Shown: in pieces, positions 8,947 through 15,245 of the stretch
Numbering within the stretch: the stretch's first letter is position 1
Layout: each line of letters begins with the position of its first letter
The notes under the pieces: generated by a model
The model's input: the letters and a program-made list of their open reading frames with translations, nothing else
The model's database searches: none
Told to the model about the DNA's origin: nothing
Translations under genes and position numbers: made by a program
Assembly: GCA_011390275.1 (NCBI GenBank)
Contig: JAABST010000003.1
Span: forward strand, 62,001-126,000
Source of the DNA: Geitlerinema sp. S16
GTDB taxonomy: Bacteria; Cyanobacteriota; Cyanobacteriia; Cyanobacteriales; Geitlerinemataceae
Direction: 5' to 3'
Length of the DNA stretch: 64,000 nucleotides

Positions 8947-9621
8947 AACACCATTTCGGTTTGTGGCTTAAATGTTTGTATCAATCACAACAAAATTATC
9001 TTGCATTAACTCGATTTAAGCCCTGAGAAGCCCTTTAACTTCAATAGAGAAATGTGTTGTACAGGTTTGATTTCTGGGGTACTTCGCAGAAATTTAACCA
9101 AGCCCTAAGACTCCTGAAATCCTTGCAGATCAAAGGATTATGTCACACAAAGACTTCAATCAATCAATGCAAGATACAAGATTAAACCGTATCTAAGCTG
9201 GTTCAAATCTGAATCAAGATCGCGATTTATTTGAATTGCAATAAACGCATAGCAGTTATGACAAACCTGTTTGTGATGATTGTTCATGTGTATCTTTGAC
9301 TACGGAATGCCTGAGCACAAGTCGATAGTCTCTCGTTCAGGTTGATAACCGAAGAAAATTGACTTCATTGTCATTAGTTCATGATGCATTGAATCTATAG
9401 GTAGGCTTTAGTTTCTAACTTTTGTTCAATATGCGACACAAAATCTCAATTACTTTTAAAGAATTAAGGTGTCTTTAGATACCTAATCTTTTTTAGAATA
9501 GAAGTTGTTAGCTATTGGGGTTGGAGGTCTGTTTTGTAATGTTTTTTGGGTAGCGAATCTGCTGTTAAGAAGCAGGTATTTGATATTCAAAGTTGTCAAT
9601 TTTAAGCGAAGGATTAATGTC
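8947..9621. promoter_or_regulatory. Divergent, AT-rich regulatory region between the cytochrome-assembly and globin/multihaem units
   Basis: There is no convincing coding sequence in these 675 bp; short open frames are broken by many stops. The region is clearly richer in A and T than the flanking genes. It holds a consensus NtcA-type promoter directed to the globin (listed separately) and, just downstream of the predicted transcription start, a small palindrome GGTT-GAT-AACC at 9340-9350. The leader from the predicted start to the globin ATG would be about 285 bases, unusually long. Confidence 0.6.
9290..9331 (+). promoter_or_regulatory. NtcA-activated promoter candidate (GTA-N8-TAC plus -10)
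   Basis: GTATCTTTGACTAC at 9290-9303 is an exact GTA-N8-TAC NtcA box. Exactly 22 bases after it, TAGTCT (9326-9331) matches the TAN3T -10 element. That spacing is the known arrangement for NtcA-activated class II promoters in cyanobacteria. Reading the same box on the opposite strand gives no -10 at 22 or 23 bases, so the promoter points to the globin gene. The sites are seen directly; binding by NtcA is inferred. Confidence 0.65.
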
Positions 9622-10206
9622 ATGACATCGAGTGAGAATGCGCCTGCGTCGGAAACCGGCTTGCAAGTGGAGCTGCTGGAGACCAGTTTTGCGAAAGTGG
9701 CTCCCCGAGCCAATGAGTTCGCCGATAGTTTTTACGCGCGTTTATTTGCGGACTATCCCGAAGCTCAACCGCTGTTCGCTCACACCGACGTGAAGGAGCA
9801 GAGCAAAAAGCTGCTGGCGTCATTGGTTTTCGTGGTGGAAAACCTGAAAAAGCCCGGTGCATTAACGGATGCTCTCAAAGGACTCGGGGCGCGTCACGTC
9901 AAATATGGCGCACTGCCTGAGCATTACCCCCTGGTCGGCGGTACATTGCTCAACACGTTCGAGGAGTATCTGGGCAATGAATGGACGCCGGAGGTTAAGC
10001 AAGCCTGGGTGGATGCCTATGGCTTGATTACCGAAGTGATGCTCGACGGTGCGGATTACTCGGCGGCGGAGGTTCAGCTTGAGTCTTCGTCTGCGGCGAC
10101 GGCGTCAGATCCGGCGGCCACTGAGGCGAAAATGACGCCAACGATCGGGGCGGGCATTGTTGGCGGCATCATCGTCGCGGTGATCTCGCTCTTGGTCATT
10201 CTTTAG
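9622..10206 (+). CDS. Single-domain globin with C-terminal transmembrane anchor
   Basis: The start is the ATG at 9622, preceded by GAAGGA; the longer frame upstream is not globin-like. Of 194 residues, about 10-140 form a globin of the flavohaemoglobin/Vitreoscilla type: FADSFYARLF carries the B10 Tyr, and GARHVKYGA carries the proximal F8 His. There is no FAD or NAD domain, so it is not a flavohaemoglobin. After a Ser/Ala-rich linker the last roughly 22 residues (GAGIVGGIIVAVISLLVIL) are a single hydrophobic helix, making this a tail-anchored membrane globin, an unusual design. Family members bind O2 and NO. It opens the rightward multihaem unit, 34 bp before the five-haem gene, and sits behind the NtcA-type promoter. 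Confidence 0.88.
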   Translation: MTSSENAPASETGLQVELLETSFAKVAPRANEFADSFYARLFADYPEAQPLFAHTDVKEQSKKLLASLVFVVENLKKPGALTDALKGLGARHVKYGALPEHYPLVGGTLLNTFEEYLGNEWTPEVKQAWVDAYGLITEVMLDGADYSAAEVQLESSSAATASDPAATEAKMTPTIGAGIVGGIIVAVISLLVIL

Positions 10207-10240
10207 GGAGTCGTGGGAGCGATAGGGGAGATTCATTTCA

Positions 10241-10888
10241 ATGGCGATAGATGGGGGGCGAGTTTTTGACTGGCGATCGATTGTGAATTTCCGCACGATC
10301 GTGGCGCTCAGTTGTGTGCTGTTGATGGGCTGGTTTGGGGCGGCGATGGCGCTGGATCACCAGGATGTGTTTTTGCCGGGGGAAACCTCGGAGGGGCACT
10401 ATCTGTTTGAGGCGTCCTGTGCGTCGTGCCATGAAGGCTTTAAGCCGGTCAGTAATGACACCTGTATGCGCTGTCATGAACCCGAAATGGCGACGGATGT
10501 TCACGGTCGCAAGAAGTTCCTCGATCCCCGCTGGGCGGGTGAGTTGGCCAAGTTGGAGGTGTTGACCTGTACGACGTGCCATAGCGAGCACATCCATATG
10601 TTCGATCGCGGAGTGCATCTTCAGCCCGACTTATGTATGACCTGTCACGAAGGCATCATTCAGGGCGATTTGGCCAGTCACGACGGCTTTACGCCCGATG
10701 GCTGTTGGACGGCGGGCTGTCATAACTACCACGACCATCGATCGATCTCCACCGGTTTCCTGCGCCAAAATCTCGACCAACCGCCAATGCTGCCGGTGCA
10801 AGTCCTGCCCGATCGCGTCGTGACCACCGAACTCGACACCGCGCCAGCGGCGAATCTCTCTCAGGAATTCCTCGGAGGTGCGTCATGA
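10241..10888 (+). CDS. Exported pentahaem cytochrome c
   Basis: A 215-residue protein with a hydrophobic N-terminal signal sequence (about residues 18-38, ending GAAMAL). It contains haem-binding motifs CASCH (60-64), CMRCH (75-79), CTTCH (110-114), CMTCH (132-136) and a CX4CH variant, CWTAGCH (155-161), so five covalently bound haems are expected. Several extra His residues (HSEHIH, HNYHDH) could serve as distal ligands. It looks like a cytochrome c3/NapC-NrfH-class carrier in composition but lacks an obvious NapC domain order, so I leave the family open. GGGGAG lies upstream of the ATG. The 3' end overlaps the next gene by 4 bases (ATGA), implying translational coupling. Confidence 0.88.
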   Translation: MAIDGGRVFDWRSIVNFRTIVALSCVLLMGWFGAAMALDHQDVFLPGETSEGHYLFEASCASCHEGFKPVSNDTCMRCHEPEMATDVHGRKKFLDPRWAGELAKLEVLTCTTCHSEHIHMFDRGVHLQPDLCMTCHEGIIQGDLASHDGFTPDGCWTAGCHNYHDHRSISTGFLRQNLDQPPMLPVQVLPDRVVTTELDTAPAANLSQEFLGGAS

Positions 10889-11721
10889 GCCGGGTTCCAG
10901 TGCGACCCTTGCGCCAGTCTCTGCGGGCGATCGCCGCGATTGTGTTGGGATGCTGGCTGGTGGCGATCGCCTGGAGCGGTGGCATGTCCCCGGCCTTGGC
11001 GGATGGGCTGACCCAGGCCGAGATCGATACCATCACGCAGCAGTGGCAAGGTAGCATTCATGCGCTCAACGATGTGAACTGTGCAAGCTGCCACCAGGAG
11101 GCTGAAACGAAAGCATTCCTGGCGCAGCCCACCCAGGAAAGTTGTCGATCGTGCCATGAACAGGCCGTGGATACATTCTTGCTCGGGAAACACGGCATCC
11201 GACTGCTCGAAGGTCAGACCCCCCTGACGCCCGCCATGGCACGGTTACCGATGCACGCCGACGCCCTCGATCGGCAAATGACCTGCAACACCTGCCACGA
11301 TGTCCACTCGGTGAACACCGTCCAGGCCGCCACCGATTCCTGTCTGACCTGCCATAACGACGCCCACTCAGTCAACTACCAAAACTCCAAGCACGCCAAG
11401 CTATTCGAGGCCGATCGCAGCTTACCGCGCCCCTCGAATGCCTCCGTTAGTTGTGCCACCTGTCACCTACCGCGCCATTCCGTTACCACCGGCAGCGGCG
11501 AGGTCGTCAAGGTCAACCACAACAACACCTATACGCTCAAACCTCGCGATCGAATGGTGGCGGACGTGTGCATGAACTGCCACGGAGTTGAGTACAGCTA
11601 CAACAGTATTTTTGACGACGAACTGGTGACGGCCAACTTTGATAAACCGCCGCACCTCGAACTCGAAACCTTTGATCTCGTCCGCGCTCTTGAAGTGCGG
11701 CGGGGTGACACCACCAAGTAA
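10885..11721 (+). CDS. Exported hexahaem cytochrome c
   Basis: A 278-residue protein with an N-terminal signal peptide (LRAIAAIVLGCWLVAIAW, cleavage likely after ALA near residue 39). Six CXXCH motifs: CASCH (66-70), CRSCH (87-91), CNTCH (134-138), CLTCH (153-157), CATCH (190-194) and CMNCH (229-233). Conserved-looking spacing elements CHDVHS and KHAKLF resemble the multihaem family that includes NrfA and hydroxylamine-oxidoreductase-like proteins, but the catalytic CXXCK of NrfA is absent, so it is not a standard nitrite reductase. It overlaps the pentahaem gene by 4 bases. Multihaem cytochromes are uncommon in cyanobacteria. Substrate or redox partner is unknown. Confidence 0.88.
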   Translation: MSRVPVRPLRQSLRAIAAIVLGCWLVAIAWSGGMSPALADGLTQAEIDTITQQWQGSIHALNDVNCASCHQEAETKAFLAQPTQESCRSCHEQAVDTFLLGKHGIRLLEGQTPLTPAMARLPMHADALDRQMTCNTCHDVHSVNTVQAATDSCLTCHNDAHSVNYQNSKHAKLFEADRSLPRPSNASVSCATCHLPRHSVTTGSGEVVKVNHNNTYTLKPRDRMVADVCMNCHGVEYSYNSIFDDELVTANFDKPPHLELETFDLVRALEVRRGDTTK

Positions 11722-11866
11722 GCGACGATCGCCACAGTCGCGTCTTGGTTGCCCCCCCGATTCGAGTTCGATCGTTCCTCGTCAAATCCCCCGTTCGATC
11801 CATCGAACACCGTTCTACCTAACACCTCGCTACACGATATCGGTTTTATCCGAGGAGACTGACTCC

Positions 11867-12520
11867 ATGACTCTTGTTCAACGCTGGACACAGCTTATTC
11901 GTACCCGAACCGTGGCTTTTTTTGCCATTATCTGTGCGGTCGCAGTGGTCGCCGTTTCCTGCGCCGGTGGCGGTGATGCCACCGCCTCGGCTGGCATCGC
12001 TCCCGAAATGGTCGCCGACTATATCCACACCGTCATGGCCGCCGATCGCACGGCCTACACCAAGCACGTCGTCAACCGCGTCAAAACCCTTGAAGGCAAA
12101 GAGAATGCAGAAGGGGTGCTAAATGTTGAATCCACTGAAGGCTGGCAACAAACCGACGGCATTCCGCTGCCCGCGCAAATGTTCCGCCTCGGTGCAGAAG
12201 TCGCCAGTGAGTCCGGTAGTGCTTTCACGTACAACCTGATTTCTCCCTGGTACCTCAACGACAGCCACGCTCCGAAAAGCGAGTTTGAGAAAACTGCAAT
12301 GGACGCGACGATCGAAACGGGCGAATCCTACAAGGACTATCAGGAAGTCGGCGATCAGAAATACTTCTCTGCGCTCTATCCCGATAAAGCCGTCGCCGAA
12401 GCCTGTGTCACATGTCATAACACCCACCCGATTCACCTCGAACGCTACCCCGACAAGGTCTTTGTTATGGGAGAAGTGATGGGCGGCATCATGATCAACA
12501 TCCCGCTCGAAGCCGCGTAG
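11867..12520 (+). CDS. Tll0287-like haem lipoprotein (DUF3365)
   Basis: I choose ATG 11867 because GAGGAG precedes it and the protein then begins with a signal sequence ending in a lipobox (VAVSC, Cys 32); the open frame upstream is non-coding. The 217-residue product has the DUF3365/Tll0287 fold signature (KTLEGKEN.., TYNLISPWYLND, ISP-type core) and one CXXCH, CVTCH at 180-184, close to the C-terminus as in Tll0287 of Thermosynechococcus. Tll0287 is a low-potential c-type haem protein thought to act in redox sensing or electron transfer. It follows the hexahaem gene by about 145 bp. It is probably anchored by lipid on the outer face of the membrane. Confidence 0.88.
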   Translation: MTLVQRWTQLIRTRTVAFFAIICAVAVVAVSCAGGGDATASAGIAPEMVADYIHTVMAADRTAYTKHVVNRVKTLEGKENAEGVLNVESTEGWQQTDGIPLPAQMFRLGAEVASESGSAFTYNLISPWYLNDSHAPKSEFEKTAMDATIETGESYKDYQEVGDQKYFSALYPDKAVAEACVTCHNTHPIHLERYPDKVFVMGEVMGGIMINIPLEAA

Positions 12521-12560
12521 TTTCGATGTTGAACTAGGTTGAACTCGTTCGAGCGCGAGC

Positions 12561-12582
12561 TTGGAATGCTTAAGCATTCCAA
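12561..12582. terminator. Perfect 22-bp palindrome after the Tll0287-like gene
   Basis: TTGGAATGCTT is followed directly by its reverse complement AAGCATTCCAA, giving a perfect inverted repeat 41 bp after the stop codon. It could fold as a hairpin terminator but there is no strong T-run after it; similar short palindromes are also dispersed repeats in cyanobacteria. Either reading is possible. Confidence 0.45.
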
Positions 12583-12665
12583 CTTTGCGGGTTTCTGCTT
12601 TGTCGATCAGCGGGATAACTCAGGGGTCATACCGCTCTTGACCCACTGATCGACCTTCCAGCTTG

Positions 12666-12710
12666 CGATCGTGATTCACACGACCGTACTTCACACGATC
12701 GTAATTAACA
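12666..12710. repeat. Three direct 15-bp repeats upstream of the cytochrome b gene
   Basis: Units CGATCGTGATTCACA, CGACCGTACTTCACA and CGATCGTAATTAACA follow each other without spacers, ending 50 bp before the ATG at 12761, with a T7 run shortly after. The regular 15-bp period suggests repeated protein binding sites, but they may simply be a local tandem duplication. Confidence 0.55.
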
Positions 12711-12760
12711 CGACTGACTTTTTTTCCGCTGTTTCGTAACCCTGACGGGCGATCGCTCCC

Positions 12761-13468
12761 ATGCAGCCACCCCAACCCCCTTCTGAGTCAACCAACCTGA
12801 AGCCAGACGTTGACGCCGTCACCGATCGTTCCAGATTCGGGCCTCAACGTCCCGCCCCCAAGCGTCCCGGCGGACTCCAGCCCAGTTTCAAAGTCCTGAT
12901 CGGCTTGACGTTTGTGACGGTCTGCCTGCTGCTGCCATTTGTGTTTAGCCCGATTTATCTCGACACCATGCGCGATCAGGCGATCGAGCTACACCCAATT
13001 TTGCGCGGAGAACTCTACAAACAGGCCACCGGCTTTGGTTCCGTCACCTTGGTGCTCGTGGAAGTGTTGCTGACCGTGCGCAAGCGGAGTCGAAGCTGGC
13101 CGTTTGCTCTGAAAGTGCCGGGTTCAATGCAAATCTGGCGCAGTGTACATATTTTTGCTGGGGTTAGCTTGGTCGCGCTCGTCGGCATCCATACGATCGG
13201 CGCTCGGGGAGTGAATTTTAATGCAGCCTTTTTATGGGTCTTTTTTGGCGTTACCTTGACCGCTTTGATCGGCGTTGTTTCCGAAACGGGAATCCTAGAA
13301 TCCACCCAACGTTTTTTTGGCACACTGCCAGGGAGTACGCAACCCCTGACAAAAGGAACCCTAATTCGCAATCTGCGATCGCTGTGGCTCACCAGTCACA
13401 TTTTTCTGGTGTGGATGTTTGCCGTCATGTTGATCATTCATATTTTTCTTGTTTATTATTTCGCCTGA
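12761..13468 (+). CDS. Membrane cytochrome b-like protein (four-histidine bundle)
   Basis: A 235-residue protein with a proline-rich cytosolic head (about 1-45) and four or five transmembrane helices. Paired histidines lie in helices as expected for two b-type haems: RSVHIFAG and VGIHTIGA in the middle, LTSHIFLVWM and LIIHIFLVYYF near the C-terminus. The arrangement resembles small cytochrome b subunits or ferric-reductase-like domains, but I cannot assign a named family. Within the multihaem unit it is the natural candidate for passing electrons between the quinone pool and the exported cytochromes (inference). No signal peptide. Confidence 0.75.
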   Translation: MQPPQPPSESTNLKPDVDAVTDRSRFGPQRPAPKRPGGLQPSFKVLIGLTFVTVCLLLPFVFSPIYLDTMRDQAIELHPILRGELYKQATGFGSVTLVLVEVLLTVRKRSRSWPFALKVPGSMQIWRSVHIFAGVSLVALVGIHTIGARGVNFNAAFLWVFFGVTLTALIGVVSETGILESTQRFFGTLPGSTQPLTKGTLIRNLRSLWLTSHIFLVWMFAVMLIIHIFLVYYFA

Positions 13469-13567
13469 ATCGACTTAGAATGATTAGCCGTTTTGCGGTG
13501 TTTTTATTAACCATTCAAATCAGACAAATCAGATATTTGATTCTATTAAATACATTTTGAATACGTT

Positions 13568-14080
13568 ATGAACTCCGACTCTTCTACGACCGACTCATCT
13601 ACTTCCAACAACATAACATCATGGTCGAATCGTCATTCCATCATCGCCATGACCGTGGCGATCGCCTTTGCGATCATCACCTTCTTGATTACGCGCCCGT
13701 CGATCTCCGCGATCGACGCCTCGCCCGTATCGGGTTTGATCTCCCTCAAAGCCGCAGCCCGCGAGAGCGTTGATTATGCTGTGGCCCTAACGGACGGCAA
13801 ACCGACCCTGATCGAGTTTTACGCGGATTGGTGTACCACCTGTCAGGCGATCGCCCCGACGCTGCAAGCGCTGAAGTCGGACTATGGCGATCGGATCGAC
13901 TTCGTGATGCTCGATATTGATGATCCCCAGTGGCGCGAGCCGATCGCAGCGTTCAAAGCGACAGGCGTACCGCAGTTAAATTTTCTAGATGCGGACGGCG
14001 CACCGGTTGAAACGTTGATCGGTAAAGTTCCTAAATCAGTTCTGGATCAATATTTAAACCGTTTGCTTCAGTTCAGCTAG
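13568..14080 (+). CDS. Membrane-anchored thioredoxin-like protein (TxlA/HCF164-like)
   Basis: A 170-residue protein with a polar N-terminus, one transmembrane helix (about 23-42) and a thioredoxin fold. The active site is WCTTCQ (Cys 89 and Cys 92) and the cis-proline loop is GVPQLNF. HCF164/TxlA proteins keep apocytochrome cysteines reduced on the outer face of the membrane so that haem can be attached, and are needed for cytochrome b6f assembly in plants and cyanobacteria. The site here differs from the usual WCEVC. Its position right after multihaem genes fits a role in maturing them; with the two System II genes it makes a nearly complete local assembly set. Confidence 0.82.
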   Translation: MNSDSSTTDSSTSNNITSWSNRHSIIAMTVAIAFAIITFLITRPSISAIDASPVSGLISLKAAARESVDYAVALTDGKPTLIEFYADWCTTCQAIAPTLQALKSDYGDRIDFVMLDIDDPQWREPIAAFKATGVPQLNFLDADGAPVETLIGKVPKSVLDQYLNRLLQFS

Positions 14081-14623
14081 AGATTGATCAATAGACCAAA
14101 TCTTAAATTTATTGGAGTTGTATTCATTACGACTTTAAAATATTTCTCACTCATTAAAACTATCGTATATGGATTCTTTGCGATCTCTGTCTTTCCTCTT
14201 TATCCCCTAAAAAACGTGCGCCTAACCATTCTTGCGGGTTTCCTTCAGCTACTCAAAGGTATTGAGCAGGTCGGTGAGTTTTTCGAGTTTCTCATCACGC
14301 CGACAAGCCTCTCGATCGTATTGTGCGGCCTGAGCTATCAGATGCTCCTGAATGGCGACTGCGATGCACCGACCGCCGCGATCCTGGCCAGCTCGATCGG
14401 CCTCACACTTAGCGCGATGTTTCACAAACCCCAATAATTCCCCACAATCGATACAAATTAATCGATCTCTCCAGCCTCCCGGCTCGCACTCTGGCGCTGC
14501 AAGCTGAGAGGCCGAGAGTCTGGATGTGGTGGCACACAGTACAATGACAGTCGTCTATTATCCGTATTTCAACTTAGATGCCGTACCGCTTGCAGCGGTC
14601 GCTTGTCCGGCAGTGCGTACACC
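14081..14623. other. Gap between thioredoxin-like and receiver genes
   Basis: This 543-bp stretch has no confident gene. The first 150 bp are AT-rich and the forward open frame across it is hydrophobic only by chance. The only candidate coding tract is the small reverse frame listed separately. The last roughly 100 bp presumably hold the promoter of the receiver gene; no clear boxes are seen. Confidence 0.5.
14249..14548 (-). pseudogene. Possible small zinc-ribbon-like protein or remnant
   Basis: An open frame on the minus strand runs from a stop near 14562 to TAG at 14249-14251 and reads as plausible protein: a pair of cysteines in LICIDCGELLG, further Cys residues in HRAKCEAD and GGRC, then a charged helix ending RRDEKLEKLTDLLNTFE. 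There is no ATG or GTG in frame; a TTG lies at 14434. It may be a real small protein with an atypical start, or the end of a decayed gene. Family not recognised. Confidence 0.3.
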
Positions 14624-14992
14624 ATGGCTAAAATCCTCATTGTCGAAGATAACGAAATGAATCTCGACATGCTCTCGCGTCGTTTGAAGCGCAAGGGGCA
14701 TGAAATTGTCTCTGCGATGGATGGTGGCAAAGGAGTTGAGATGTCGCAAACGGAAAGCCCCGATATTATTCTGATGGATATGGGGCTACCGGTGATTGAT
14801 GGTTGGGAGGCCACGCGGCGCATTAAGGCGGAGCCGAAAACGGCGAATATTCCTGTTATTGCGTTGACGGCTCACGCGATCGCAGGCGATCGCGAGAAGT
14901 GTATCGCGGCGGGCTGCGATGATTACGATACGAAGCCGATCGAGCTACCCCGTCTACTCTCAAAAATCAACGGTTTGCTGGGGATTTGTTAG
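14624..14992 (+). CDS. Single-domain response regulator (receiver)
   Basis: The ATG at 14624 gives MAKILIVEDNEMNLDMLSRR, the standard start of a receiver; the frame seven codons longer is unlikely. The 122 residues are one CheY-like domain: acidic pair ED near residue 9, phospho-acceptor Asp in LMDMGLP, Thr/Ala in ALTAHA and Lys in DTKPI. It has no output domain. In cyanobacteria such stand-alone receivers work in phosphorelays with hybrid or simple kinases; the GAF/PAS kinase starts about 250 bp downstream on the same strand, and the receiver-cyclase follows. Confidence 0.9.
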   Translation: MAKILIVEDNEMNLDMLSRRLKRKGHEIVSAMDGGKGVEMSQTESPDIILMDMGLPVIDGWEATRRIKAEPKTANIPVIALTAHAIAGDREKCIAAGCDDYDTKPIELPRLLSKINGLLGIC

Positions 14993-15245
14993 GGTATGGG
15001 GAAAGGAAAGAGTTAAGTTCAGGTCAATCCAAGCAAATTCAAGTAAGTTAGTTTGGCGTTACGTCAAACTTTGATGTAGGCAAGCGTGATTGTGCTGTTG
15101 ACCGTCATGATGGCAAGCGAGGCCGTCTTAACCTCCGACTCATCAATCTACGTCGTATCGCAAGTATCGCAGTCTTCAGCGCTGCGTATCATTGGGTTAC
15201 GTTCGACCCCTTTGCCCCTTTGCACCTCGTTTACAGCCTTCGATC

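Noticed and set aside
9272..9288. CRP/SyCRP1-like site near the NtcA box
   Set aside because: Only the left half TGTGA is present; the right half does not match TCACA.
10885..11721. Hexahaem protein as NrfA-type nitrite reductase
   Set aside because: The catalytic CXXCK motif and NrfA length are absent.
14084..14437. Forward hydrophobic frame of 117 codons after the thioredoxin-like gene
   Set aside because: The hydrophobic pattern comes from an AT-rich stretch and from the reverse complement of a more protein-like minus-strand frame; no domain or ribosome-binding site.
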